The notes under the pieces are model-generated. The model ran no database searches, was not told the DNA's origin, and was given only the letters and a program-made list of their open reading frames with translations. From NCBI GenBank assembly GCA_964587915.1, contig CAZPMK010000005.1, positions 15,040 to 79,039 on the forward strand: 64,000 nucleotides of DNA. The letters run 5' to 3'. The position numbers were made by a program, and so were the translations under genes. Below are positions 43,562 to 52,291 of the stretch, piece after piece. The first letter of the stretch is position 1; the number at the start of each line of letters is the position of its first letter. Origin of the DNA: CAG-177 sp964587915. GTDB lineage: Bacteria > Bacillota > Clostridia > Oscillospirales > Acutalibacteraceae.

Positions 43562-45004
43562 ATGTCAGAAAGAGTGCTTGCGGGATTAAAGCCCGAAAAA
43601 GTGTTTGAATTTTTTGAAGCTGTTTCCGAGATTCCGAGAGGGTCCGGAAATACAGATATGATAAGTGCCTATTGCGTTGAATTTGCAAAGAGCAGGGGAC
43701 TTGAATATGTAAACGACAGCCTCGGCAATGTTATAATATTTAAGCCCGCTTCTGCAGGAATGGAAAACTCTCTGCCCGTCATTATTCAGGGTCATCTTGA
43801 TATGGTTTGCGAAAAGGTACACGGCAGTAACCACGATTTCTTAAAGGATGGCTTAAAGCTGTATGTTGACGGCGATAATGTGCGAGCAAAGGATACCACT
43901 CTCGGCGGCGATGACGGAATTGCCGTTGCCATGGCTCTTGCACTTCTTGACAGCAACAATCTTCGTCATCCTCCGCTTGAAATTGTTTTGACGGTGGATG
44001 AAGAGGTCGGAATGGACGGCGTAATGGGAATTGATACAAGCGTCCTTCACGGCAAAAGAATGATAAATATTGACTCCGAAGCGGAGGGATATCTTTGGGC
44101 GAGCTGTGCCGGCGGTAAGAGGGTTGATATTCTTCTTCCGTCACAATCGGTTAAAAATGACAAGCCGACATATGAAATAACCGTTGACGGTTTGCATGGC
44201 GGTCATTCCGGAGAGGAAATTCACCACGGATATGCGAATTCGAGCAATCTTTTGGGAAAGCTCCTTGCTGAGCTGCTCAAAGAAGTAAAATTTAATATTT
44301 CCGATATTGTTGGCGGAACGATGGACAATGCCATAACCCGTGAATCCTCTTGCTTTATATGCACCGATGATGTGCATTCCGTTAAAAAAATCACCGATGA
44401 ATTTCTCTGCAAAATGAAGAAAGAATATGCCGGTATTGACGACGGTATAAAAATAAGTGTAAAAGAAGCGCAAAAGGCTTTGGAATGCTTTGATGATAAC
44501 AGTACCGCCGCACTTGCGGGATTGCTTTCCTCTTTCCCGTTCGGAATAGTCAAAATGAGTGATGAAATCGAGGGACTTGTTCAGACCTCTCTCAATCTCG
44601 GCATTTTACGCCGTAAGGATAACTGCACCGAATTCGGCTTTGCCGTGAGGAGCTGTAAAAACAACGAAAGAGATGAGCTTTGTGACAGAATAATCTCACT
44701 CGGCGAGAGGTACGGTGCAAAGGCGACTACGCACGGCGAATATCCCGCATGGGAATTTATGAAAGAATCCTCGATGAGAAAAGTCATGAAAACCGTATTC
44801 AAAAGATTGTTTGATAAAGAGCTTATCGTCACCGCCGTTCATGCGGGACTTGAGTGTGCCGTTTTCAGCAAGAAAATCAGCGGACTTGACTGCGTTTCAA
44901 TCGGTCCCGACATGAGAGGAATTCACTCTCCCGAGGAAAGGCTGAGTATTTCTTCAACGGAAAGAACGTGGCGTTTCCTGACCGAAACACTCGCCGAGCT
45001 TTGA
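43562..45004 (+). CDS. pepD: Aminoacyl-histidine dipeptidase (PepD, M20C)
   Basis: Zinc metallopeptidase cleaving carnosine-like and other dipeptides in the cytoplasm. The 480-residue protein has IIQGHLDMVCEK (first metal His and Asp), LGGDDGIAVAMA, the catalytic TVDEEVGMDG and INIDSE, and a dimerisation lid between. Length matches E. coli PepD (about 485). Strong GGGGTG site; own promoter. Its 3' end overlaps the convergent flippase gene by 128 bases. Confidence 0.92.
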   Translation: MSERVLAGLKPEKVFEFFEAVSEIPRGSGNTDMISAYCVEFAKSRGLEYVNDSLGNVIIFKPASAGMENSLPVIIQGHLDMVCEKVHGSNHDFLKDGLKLYVDGDNVRAKDTTLGGDDGIAVAMALALLDSNNLRHPPLEIVLTVDEEVGMDGVMGIDTSVLHGKRMINIDSEAEGYLWASCAGGKRVDILLPSQSVKNDKPTYEITVDGLHGGHSGEEIHHGYANSSNLLGKLLAELLKEVKFNISDIVGGTMDNAITRESSCFICTDDVHSVKKITDEFLCKMKKEYAGIDDGIKISVKEAQKALECFDDNSTAALAGLLSSFPFGIVKMSDEIEGLVQTSLNLGILRRKDNCTEFGFAVRSCKNNERDELCDRIISLGERYGAKATTHGEYPAWEFMKESSMRKVMKTVFKRLFDKELIVTAVHAGLECAVFSKKISGLDCVSIGPDMRGIHSPEERLSISSTERTWRFLTETLAEL

Positions 45005-46283
45005 TTTCACACACCTTATTGAGTCTGCTTATACTCAAATAGAAATTCAAAATTTCGCTGATATACAGAATGAAAATGTATCCCTTTACCGAGTAAACGG
45101 GCAACAGAAGTATAACAAGAATAACACAGAGAGCAGAATCGATTATGTTGTAATTCATCGAATGGACCTGTTGATCAAGTCCTTTCAGCATACCGTCCGT
45201 TACCATATCGGTATACATTATCGGAACGAGCGGTGCAAGAATGCGAATATACAATACAGCTTCATCCGAATGATATACCGCTTTTGAAAATAACGGTGCC
45301 GCCAAAGCGAATATAATGCTCCATGCTGCCGAATAAAGAAAGGTTCTTTTCAGATTTCGCTGAACACAGTGTTTAATTTCGATTTTATCGGTTTTCTTTG
45401 CAAGCTCCGGTATCAGCAATGACGAAAATGACGATAAAATTGCACTCGGATAAAGCAAAAGAGGCATCGCCATACCGTGTATGTTACCGTATGCCGAGAG
45501 AGCGGCGGCACTGTTCTCTCCCGAACGTTCAAAGCCTTTTGGAATGAGCGTGTGCTCTACCGTCAACAGCAGGCTTCGTATGCTTGACCCTGCGGCATCG
45601 GGCAAGGCAATGCGAAGAAAAGAAGCCAAACGCACGGGCTTTTTATCTGTCTTTGTTTTTTCGGATATGCTTTTCAGTATGAACAAAAGAATGAATGATG
45701 TCGTTTCGGATATCACGATCGAAACCGCTACGGCATCACCGATTTTACCGAGGCAAGCACGTGAACGTATCAGCAACACGGCTGCGACGGCTTTTACACC
45801 CTGCTCGATAAGCTGTATGCACGACAGGGGAATTACCATTCCTTTTGCGGTGAAAAATCCGCCGAGAACACTGCTCATTGCAACAAACGGAAGGGTAAAA
45901 GACAATATCCTGAGCGTGGATGCCGCGGCTATGCTTGAAAGCTGATTTACTGCGATTATATCCGAAAATCCGTACAGGATAACGGCAAAGACACCTCCGC
46001 AAGCCATGGAATAGCATAGAAAACGGTTGAGTGAGCGGTGTTCGTCATATATTTTCGATACAGAAATATCAACCGCCATTCTCATGCTTGCGAGCCTTGT
46101 TCCTGCACAGGAAAAGGTCACGGCAAGCGAATAGACCGTCATTACAAGCTGAAAAAGCCCCATTCCCTGCGAACCTGCTTTTGCAGTGAGATACGCATTG
46201 AATGCGACGGAGGCAGAGCGTATTATCAGATTTCCGCAGGTCATTATTATCGTATCGCGAAACAGCACGGTAACTTTTTTCAA
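44877..46283 (-). CDS. SpoVB-like polysaccharide flippase (MVF/MATE-type)
   Basis: Multi-spanning flippase of 468 residues. The N-terminus FRDTIIMTCGNLIIRSASVAF and SQGMGLFQLVMTVYSLAVTF are typical of the stage V sporulation protein B / YabM group, which moves lipid-linked glycans or precursors during spore cortex or wall assembly. Start TTG 46283 is chosen because AAAGGAGGT (46291-46299 on the minus strand) is 7 bases before it. The last ~43 residues are read antisense to the 3' end of pepD and do not look like family sequence. Confidence 0.85.
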   Translation of the reverse strand: MKKVTVLFRDTIIMTCGNLIIRSASVAFNAYLTAKAGSQGMGLFQLVMTVYSLAVTFSCAGTRLASMRMAVDISVSKIYDEHRSLNRFLCYSMACGGVFAVILYGFSDIIAVNQLSSIAAASTLRILSFTLPFVAMSSVLGGFFTAKGMVIPLSCIQLIEQGVKAVAAVLLIRSRACLGKIGDAVAVSIVISETTSFILLFILKSISEKTKTDKKPVRLASFLRIALPDAAGSSIRSLLLTVEHTLIPKGFERSGENSAAALSAYGNIHGMAMPLLLYPSAILSSFSSLLIPELAKKTDKIEIKHCVQRNLKRTFLYSAAWSIIFALAAPLFSKAVYHSDEAVLYIRILAPLVPIMYTDMVTDGMLKGLDQQVHSMNYNIIDSALCVILVILLLPVYSVKGYIFILYISEILNFYLSISRLNKVCEIKARRVFRSGNATFFPLKKYSAFPRESEFLSCRDRLKRSQVR

Positions 46284-46327
46284 AAACTTGACCTCCTTTG
46301 CGGCGGCTTCAAATGATATAAAATATA

Positions 46328-46356
46328 TTGACAATTTTGATTTTTTATGATAGAAT
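46328..46356 (+). promoter_or_regulatory. Sigma-A promoter of the valS T-box leader
   Basis: TTGACA at 46328-46333 and TAGAAT at 46351-46356 are 17 bases apart. It lies about 300 bases before valS, as expected for a T-box transcript. Confidence 0.85.
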
Positions 46357-46362
46357 AACGAT

Positions 46363-46632
46363 AATTTAATACAAAGGCTTTGACGGGGAGGGCGTTTGAA
46401 GCGAGCTTCAGAGAGTCGGCGTTTGGTGCGAGCCGACAGTAAGCGACATTTAGCCGTAGCCCCCGAGCCGAGAGAAAGAAAACGCCGTGCGTGATTAGAA
46501 TCTCTCCGTTATGCTGCGTTAATGCAAAGGGCTTGTCAGAGCCTTAGAGAGGCACATAAAGTGCAATTTGAGTGGTACCGCGGGTAATTTTACTCGTCTC
46601 ATTGATTATTTAATCTGTGAGGCGGGTTTTTC
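46363..46632 (+). promoter_or_regulatory. T-box riboswitch (tRNA-Val specific)
   Basis: Leader RNA that senses uncharged tRNA and controls valS by transcription antitermination. The T-box core AATTTGAGTGGTACCGCGG is at 46565-46583. Stem I contains the AGAGAG motif near 46410, and its 3' side holds a GTA triplet at 46456-46458 followed by G, between GCC and GCCCC helix strands: a Val specifier followed by a purine. The leader ends in a terminator (46592-46632). This is the only gene-free stretch over 300 bases. Confidence 0.9.
46592..46632 (+). terminator. T-box-controlled terminator
   Basis: Stem 46592-46601 with 46618-46627 (two G-U pairs), with inner pairing GATT/AATC, then TTTTT. The left arm lies just after the T-box core, so antiterminator and terminator are mutually exclusive. 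Confidence 0.85.
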
Positions 46633-46662
46633 TGTCTCACGAAGTATGAAAGGATGATTCTT

Positions 46663-49356
46663 ATGGCAAAGGAGCTTGCCAAACAGTACGATCCTAAAAA
46701 TGTCGAGGATCGCATCTACGATTTTTGGCTCAAGGGCAAGTATTTCCATGCAAAGTCCGAGGAGGGCAAAAAAACTTACACAATCGTTATTCCGCCGCCG
46801 AATATTACCGGTCAGCTTCACATGGGTCACGCATTGGATAATACTCTTCAGGATATTCTTATCCGCTGGAAAAGAATGCAGGGCTATGATACTTTGTGGC
46901 TTCCCGGTACCGATCATGCTTCCATAGCTACTGAAGCAAAGATAGTTGAAGCGATGAAAAACGAGGGTATCACAAAGGATGATGTCGGCAGAGACGGCTT
47001 CCTTGACAGAGCGTGGAAGTGGAAGGCTTCATACGGCGGACGCATTATTGAACAGCTCAAAAAGATGGGCTCATCCTGCGATTGGGACAGGGAGCGTTTC
47101 ACTCTTGATGAGGGATGCAGTAAAGCCGTTCGTGAGGTCTTTGTACGCCTTTATGAAAAGGATTTGATTTACAGAGGCAACAGAATGGTTAACTGGTGCC
47201 CCTGCTGCAACACTTCAATCTCCGACGCCGAGGTTGAATATGAAGAAAAGGACGGCAACTTCTGGCATCTCCTTTATACCGTTAAAGAAACGGGCGAACA
47301 GCTTGAGCTTGCAACAACGAGACCCGAGACCATGCTCGGTGATACCGCCGTTGCGATAAATGCCGAGGATGAGCGTTATGCACATCTTCACGGCTGTCAT
47401 GTAATTCTTCCGCTTCTCAACAAAGAAATTCCCATTGTTTGCGATGAACACGCGGATATGACCAAAGGAACGGGCGTTGTTAAAATTACTCCCGCTCACG
47501 ACCCCAACGACTTCGAGGTTGGTAAGCGTCATAATCTTCCCATGGTTCGTACATTCACTTATGACGGACACATGACCGGTGCAGCAGATAAAGCTGTATA
47601 TGACGAGCTTGTGGCAAGCGGTAAGGCCGCCGCCGATGAGCCTGAGGTTCTCGATTGCGGAAAGTATGCCGGTATGACAACTCTTGAAGCACGCAAGGCG
47701 ATACTTGCAGACCTTGAAGAGGGCGGATATATTAAATATATCGAGCCTCTCAAGCATGAAGTCGGCACCTGCTACCGTTGTCATACAAGCATTGAGCCGA
47801 TGGTTTCAAAGCAGTGGTTTGTACGCATGGAGCCGCTTGCAAAGCCTGCAATTGAAGCGGTTGAAAAGGGCGAGACCGTATTCATTCCCGAGCGTTTCAC
47901 AAAGAATTATATGAACTGGATGAGAAACACCCGTGATTGGTGCATTTCCCGTCAGCTTTGGTGGGGTCATCGCATTCCCGCTTGGTACTGTGCCGATTGC
48001 GGCATGATGACCGTTTCAAAGACGGATATTGATTCCTGCCCGCATTGTTCAAGCAAAAACATTGAACAGGACAGCGATACGCTTGATACTTGGTTCTCCT
48101 CGGCTCTTTGGCCGTTCTCAACTCTCGGTTGGCCCGATGATACCGCTGATCTCAAGCATTATTATCCTACAAACACTCTTGTTACCGGCTATGATATAAT
48201 CGGCTTCTGGGTAAGCAGAATGATTTTCTCCGCTCTTGAATATACCGGTCAGGTTCCGTTTGATACCGTATTGATTCACGGCCTTGTCAGGGATGCCTTG
48301 GGCAGAAAGATGTCAAAATCACTCGGAAACGGTATTGATCCGCTTGAAATTATCGACCAATACGGTGCGGATGCTCTCAGACTCACTCTTGCTACAGGCA
48401 ACAGCCCCGGAAATGATATGCGTTTCTCCGATGAAAAGGTCGGTGCAAGCCGTAACTTTGCCAACAAACTCTGGAACGCTTCGAGATTTATTCTCATGAA
48501 TCTCGGAGAGGATGAGATAAAATGTGAGCTTCCCGATGAGCTTGCCCTCGAGGATAAGTGGGTTATCAGCCTTTACAATAACCTTGTCAAAGAGGTTACC
48601 GAGAATCTCGAAAAATTCGAGCTTGGCATGGCTGTTTCAAAGCTCTATGATTTCATCTGGGATGTATTCTGCGACTGGTATATCGAAATAGCAAAAATCA
48701 GACTTCAGCAGGGCGGCAAGGCGGCGGACGATGCAAAGCACGTTCTTGTATGGGTTATGAGTAACACTCTTAAGCTCCTGCATCCCTTTATGCCGTTTAT
48801 CACCGAAGAAATTTGGCAAACACTGCCTCATGACGGTGAATCCATAATGATATCCGCATGGCCCGAGTTTGATTCCTCTCTCAGCTTTGAGGCAGAGGAA
48901 ACGGAAATGGACAGAATCATGACCGCCGTCCGTGCCATTCGTAATCGCAGAGCTGAAATGAATGTTCCGCCATCAAAGAAAGCAAAGGTTTATATTGCAA
49001 CTGCTTATAAATCCGCCTTTGAACTCGGTTCGGTATTCATGCAGAGACTTGCAAGTGCCTCCGAGGTTGAGGTGGCCGACTCCTTTGAGCTTGACGGTGC
49101 TGTATGTATAGTTACAGCCGATGCAAAGATTTATATACCCATGGGTGAACTTGTCGATTTTGAGGCTGAAAAAGCAAGACTCGGCAAGGAGCTTGCCGCC
49201 GTTGAAAAGGATCTTGCTTTTGTAAACAATAAGCTCTCAAACGAAAACTTTGTTGCAAAAGCTCCTGCTGCCGTTGTTGAGGCACAGCGTGAGCAGAAAG
49301 CAAGATATGAAGAAAAAATTGCCATGCTCAAAGAAAGCATAGCAAAGTTAGGCTGA
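46663..49356 (+). CDS. valS: Valine--tRNA ligase
   Basis: Charges tRNA-Val with valine. The 897-residue class I synthetase has the HIGH-type motif PPPNITGQLHMGHAL (HMGH at 53-56) and KMSKS at 549-553. Editing-domain sequences (ATTRPETMLGDTAV), the anticodon-binding region and a C-terminal coiled coil (about 830-897, EKARLGKELAAVEKDL) are present. ATG 46663 is used because AAAGG lies 9 bases upstream; the frame itself opens at 46654. Expression is controlled by the T-box leader. Confidence 0.97.
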   Translation: MAKELAKQYDPKNVEDRIYDFWLKGKYFHAKSEEGKKTYTIVIPPPNITGQLHMGHALDNTLQDILIRWKRMQGYDTLWLPGTDHASIATEAKIVEAMKNEGITKDDVGRDGFLDRAWKWKASYGGRIIEQLKKMGSSCDWDRERFTLDEGCSKAVREVFVRLYEKDLIYRGNRMVNWCPCCNTSISDAEVEYEEKDGNFWHLLYTVKETGEQLELATTRPETMLGDTAVAINAEDERYAHLHGCHVILPLLNKEIPIVCDEHADMTKGTGVVKITPAHDPNDFEVGKRHNLPMVRTFTYDGHMTGAADKAVYDELVASGKAAADEPEVLDCGKYAGMTTLEARKAILADLEEGGYIKYIEPLKHEVGTCYRCHTSIEPMVSKQWFVRMEPLAKPAIEAVEKGETVFIPERFTKNYMNWMRNTRDWCISRQLWWGHRIPAWYCADCGMMTVSKTDIDSCPHCSSKNIEQDSDTLDTWFSSALWPFSTLGWPDDTADLKHYYPTNTLVTGYDIIGFWVSRMIFSALEYTGQVPFDTVLIHGLVRDALGRKMSKSLGNGIDPLEIIDQYGADALRLTLATGNSPGNDMRFSDEKVGASRNFANKLWNASRFILMNLGEDEIKCELPDELALEDKWVISLYNNLVKEVTENLEKFELGMAVSKLYDFIWDVFCDWYIEIAKIRLQQGGKAADDAKHVLVWVMSNTLKLLHPFMPFITEEIWQTLPHDGESIMISAWPEFDSSLSFEAEETEMDRIMTAVRAIRNRRAEMNVPPSKKAKVYIATAYKSAFELGSVFMQRLASASEVEVADSFELDGAVCIVTADAKIYIPMGELVDFEAEKARLGKELAAVEKDLAFVNNKLSNENFVAKAPAAVVEAQREQKARYEEKIAMLKESIAKLG

Positions 49357-49362
49357 TTTTCG

Positions 49363-49393
49363 TACACCGCTGTGGTTTTGCCGCGGCGGTGTA
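49363..49393 (+). terminator. Hairpin between valS and folC
   Basis: An 11-bp stem (49363-49373 with 49383-49393, two G-U pairs) closes a 9-base loop. Only TTCT follows, so it may slow rather than stop transcription into folC, 21 bases downstream. Confidence 0.5.
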
Positions 49394-49413
49394 TTCTCAA
49401 TGCAGGTGATATT

Positions 49414-50685
49414 ATGAACTGTAAAGAAGCAATTGAATATATACATTCCCTTGAAAAATTCGGCATAAATCCGGGACTTGAAAGAATAAAAGCACTGTGC
49501 GTTGCTCTCGGTAATCCGCAAAAGGGAATGAAATTCATCCATGTGGCAGGTACAAACGGCAAAGGCTCTACGTCAACCATGATTTCTTCCGTTCTTCGCA
49601 AAGCCGGATATAATACGGGACTTTTTATTTCTCCGTATGTAAGCGATTTTCGCGAAAGAATACAGTATAACGGTGAGATGATAGAACCGGAGCTGCTTGC
49701 GGAATGTGTTTCCGAAGTTAAAAATGCAATTGAAAATAAGCTGTCGAAGCAAGGAATACAACCAACGGAATTTGAGGCGATAACGGCGACGGCATTTCTG
49801 TATTTCAAAAAGAAAAACTGTGATTATGCGGTGCTCGAGGTTGGACTCGGCGGAAGATTCGATTCAACGAACATCATCGACCCGCCGTGTGTCAGCGTTA
49901 TAACGAGTATTTCGCTTGACCACGTTGCTGTTTTAGGCGATACCGTTGAAAAAATTGCTTTTGAAAAATGCGGAATAATTAAAAACGGCTCACCCGTTGC
50001 AGTATATCCGTTTCAAACCGACGGTGCGTTTTCTGTCATTAAAGATTCCTGCAAAAATGCGAACAGCAAACTGATAATTCCCGAAATCAACAGCATAACC
50101 GTCGGCGACGAAGATATTGACGGTATTTCCGCTGAATATAACGGACTGAAATTTAAGCTGAGACTTGCAGGTAAGCACATGGTTTACAACGCCTGTACCG
50201 CAATTGAAGCAATAAGAGCCCTCCACGCCGATATCGGTGACGATGCGATAACAGCGGGACTTTACGATACCGTAATGCCCGCAAGGCTTGAGCTGATACG
50301 CAAAAATCCTGTTATACTTCTTGATGGAGGACACAATGAGGGCTGTGCAAAGGCGGTTGCGGCGTTTATAAAAAAGCACCTTTCCGAAAAGCGTATTGTA
50401 ATGCTTTCATCTCTCATGGCAGACAAGGATGTTGAATCGTATCTACATCTTGTTGCACCGCTCGCGGACAAATTAATTGCAACAAAAGCGGCTGTCCCAA
50501 GAGCACTTGATGCCGATAAACTGTTGTGTCTCGCGAAAAAATACTGTTCCGATTGCCGTGCCGAAGCCGAACCCGTCAAGGCTCTTGAATATGCGTACTC
50601 GAGCATCGGAGAAAATGATGCTCTGGTCGTCTGCGGTTCGTTTTATCTTGCGGGAGAAATACGAAGCGAAATGCTGAAATTATAA
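49414..50685 (+). CDS. folC: Folylpolyglutamate synthase / dihydrofolate synthase
   Basis: Adds glutamate to folates. The 423-residue protein has the Mur-ligase-type P-loop VAGTNGKGSTSTMI near residues 46-59 and the folylpolyglutamate motif LEVGLGGRFDSTN, plus ILLDGGHNEGC. ATG 49414 is the first with the typical NCKEAIEYIHSLEKFGINPG start; the frame extends upstream through the valS-folC hairpin. Followed by a terminator at 50728-50759. Confidence 0.93.
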   Translation: MNCKEAIEYIHSLEKFGINPGLERIKALCVALGNPQKGMKFIHVAGTNGKGSTSTMISSVLRKAGYNTGLFISPYVSDFRERIQYNGEMIEPELLAECVSEVKNAIENKLSKQGIQPTEFEAITATAFLYFKKKNCDYAVLEVGLGGRFDSTNIIDPPCVSVITSISLDHVAVLGDTVEKIAFEKCGIIKNGSPVAVYPFQTDGAFSVIKDSCKNANSKLIIPEINSITVGDEDIDGISAEYNGLKFKLRLAGKHMVYNACTAIEAIRALHADIGDDAITAGLYDTVMPARLELIRKNPVILLDGGHNEGCAKAVAAFIKKHLSEKRIVMLSSLMADKDVESYLHLVAPLADKLIATKAAVPRALDADKLLCLAKKYCSDCRAEAEPVKALEYAYSSIGENDALVVCGSFYLAGEIRSEMLKL

Positions 50686-50727
50686 TAATTATATTCAAAT
50701 CCGTTTTTCAACAAAATTTACGGTACA

Positions 50728-50759
50728 AATCCCTTATCCTTTGTGGTGAGGGATTTTTT
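50728..50759 (+). terminator. Terminator-like hairpin in front of spoIIAA
   Basis: A 9-bp stem (50728-50736 with 50747-50755, one G-U) with a 10-base loop and a T run. It lies 43 bases after folC and 20 bases before the spoIIAA start, leaving little room for a promoter downstream. Confidence 0.75.
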
Positions 50760-50779
50760 ATTTTACGGAGGTGACAATA

Positions 50780-51127
50780 ATGGCAGTGAAAATAACTTCA
50801 ACCCCGATGCGGGTAACAATTTCAATCAGCGGTGAAATTGATCATCACAACGCTGCGGCGATGAGATATGAAGCGGATGAAGCCATACAATCCCGACTTG
50901 CGCCGAATGTTCGACTTGATTTTGAGGATGTCACTTTTATGGACAGCTCAGGCATCGGCTTTGTCCTCGGCAGATACAGAATTGTTCAAAGCTACGGCGG
51001 AAACATAGAGGTTGTAAATTTGTCGAGAAGAATATTCTCCATGATGAAATTGGCGGGACTCGAAAAGCTCGTTAAGCTCAAACTAAAAGAAACCAAAAGG
51101 AGTAAAGAAAATGAAACCGATGAATGA
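50780..51127 (+). CDS. spoIIAA: Anti-sigma F factor antagonist SpoIIAA
   Basis: STAS-domain protein that, when unphosphorylated, releases sigma-F from SpoIIAB in the forespore. The 115-residue protein has the phosphorylation motif FMDSSGIGFVLGRY, with the conserved Ser near residue 56. SD GGAGGTG precedes ATG 50780. It overlaps spoIIAB by 17 bases. Confidence 0.93.
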   Translation: MAVKITSTPMRVTISISGEIDHHNAAAMRYEADEAIQSRLAPNVRLDFEDVTFMDSSGIGFVLGRYRIVQSYGGNIEVVNLSRRIFSMMKLAGLEKLVKLKLKETKRSKENETDE

Positions 51128-51542
51128 AATGCGATTAAAAATCGAAAGCCGTTCCGTCAACGAAGCCTTTGCGAGAGCTGTAATATCGGCTTTTGTTTCT
51201 CAGCTTGACCCGAATTTGGAGGAAATATCCGATATTAAAACGGCGGTAAGCGAGGCTGTTACAAATTGCATAGTTCATGCCTACAGGGAACGTGTCGGAA
51301 TGATATACATATGGTGCGGTCTCTACGATAATTCGTGCGTTAAAATCAAAATCCGTGATACGGGCTGTGGCATACCCGATATTAAAAAAGCAAGGGAGCC
51401 GCTTTACACAACACTCGGCGAGGAGCGAGCAGGTCTCGGTTTTGCGGTCATGGAGAGCTTTTGCGACAAGCTGAATGTCCGTTCAAAGGTTGGAAAGGGA
51501 ACAACGGTAACGCTTACAAAGTTTATTGAGGGGCGTAGCTGA
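51111..51542 (+). CDS. spoIIAB: Anti-sigma F factor / serine kinase SpoIIAB
   Basis: GHKL-type kinase that holds sigma-F inactive and phosphorylates SpoIIAA. The 143-residue protein has the N-box SEAVTNCIVHAY, G1 IRDTGCGIPD and G2 RAGLGFAVM, and the family-specific start MKPMNEMRLKIESRSVNEAF (shortened: RLKIESRSVNEAF). SD AAAGGAG. The stop lies 4 bases before the sigF ATG. Confidence 0.95.
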   Translation: MKPMNEMRLKIESRSVNEAFARAVISAFVSQLDPNLEEISDIKTAVSEAVTNCIVHAYRERVGMIYIWCGLYDNSCVKIKIRDTGCGIPDIKKAREPLYTTLGEERAGLGFAVMESFCDKLNVRSKVGKGTTVTLTKFIEGRS

Positions 51543-51546
51543 GGCA

Positions 51547-52209
51547 ATGGTTAAGGAAAAAAGCCGCAGAAATGAGCTTGTTGAAAAGAATCTCGGACTT
51601 GTTCACGCCTGTGCAAACCGTTTCAGAGGCAGGGGAGCGGAGTATGAGGATTTGTTTCAGGCAGGCTGCGTCGGGATAATAAAGGCGGCTGATAATTTTG
51701 ACCCGTCAAGAGGCTTTTCTTTTTCAACCTATGCAGTTCCGGTAATTCTCGGAGAAATCAAGCGTATTTTTCGCGATTCGGGCAGCGTAAAGGTCGGCAG
51801 AGCTTTGAAAGAACGTTCCCGTGCGGCGATGAAACGCCGTGAAGAGATAGCTTTATCACTCGGCAGAGAGCCTACAGTTACCGAGCTTGCACAGGCTCTT
51901 GGGATTGAAACGGCGGAAGCGGCAATGCTGATAAATGCTTCAATGCCTGTCATTTCGTTGACCGTCGGAGAAGAAAACAATGAGCAGCTTGACATTCCCG
52001 TACAATCGCCCGAGGACGAGGTGTCGGATTTGCTTGCCCTGAGGCAGGCGGTGGAATCGCTTGACGAGCGTGACAGAAAAATGATTGAAATGCGGTATTA
52101 TGACGGAATGACGCAATCTGCAACGGCGGCGGCACTCGGTATGACACAGGTGCAGGTTTCACGGCGAGAAAAGGCGGTTTTACTGATTTTGCGTAAAAAA
52201 TTGAATTGA
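51547..52209 (+). CDS. sigF: RNA polymerase sigma-F factor SigF (SpoIIAC)
   Basis: First forespore sigma factor. The 220-residue protein has region 2 (NLGLVHACANRF, YEDLFQAGCVGIIKAADNF, FSFSTYAVPVILGEIKR), the region 3 segment VSDLLALRQAVESLDERD, and region 4 ending MTQVQVSRREK. Order spoIIAA-spoIIAB-sigF is the standard operon. ATG 51547 is chosen; GAGGGG lies 13 bases upstream, an in-frame TTG at 51526 is possible. A terminator hairpin at 52245-52277 follows. Confidence 0.94.
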   Translation: MVKEKSRRNELVEKNLGLVHACANRFRGRGAEYEDLFQAGCVGIIKAADNFDPSRGFSFSTYAVPVILGEIKRIFRDSGSVKVGRALKERSRAAMKRREEIALSLGREPTVTELAQALGIETAEAAMLINASMPVISLTVGEENNEQLDIPVQSPEDEVSDLLALRQAVESLDERDRKMIEMRYYDGMTQSATAAALGMTQVQVSRREKAVLLILRKKLN

Positions 52210-52214
52210 CGGCA

Positions 52215-52243
52215 TTGACAAAGGCAATCAAAGGTATTAAACT
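52215..52243 (+). promoter_or_regulatory. Sigma-A promoter of the DapA-like gene
   Basis: TTGACA at 52215-52220 and TAAACT at 52238-52243 are 17 bases apart. It begins 6 bases after the sigF stop and ends against the terminator hairpin that follows sigF. Confidence 0.8.
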
Positions 52244-52244
52244 T

Positions 52245-52277
52245 ATAGGCGGTGCATGAGCCGCCTATTTTATTTTT
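52245..52277 (+). terminator. Terminator of the spoIIA operon
   Basis: An 8-bp stem (52245-52252 with 52261-52268) closes an 8-base loop and is followed by TTTATTTTT. It overlaps the expected transcription start of the downstream gene, so that transcript would contain only part of it. Confidence 0.75.
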
Positions 52278-52291
52278 GTGAGGTATTGTTT

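Noticed and set aside
50641..50690. TATAAT at 50681-50686 as spoIIA promoter
   Set aside because: No -35 hexamer at 16-18 bases upstream, and the site lies inside folC before a terminator.
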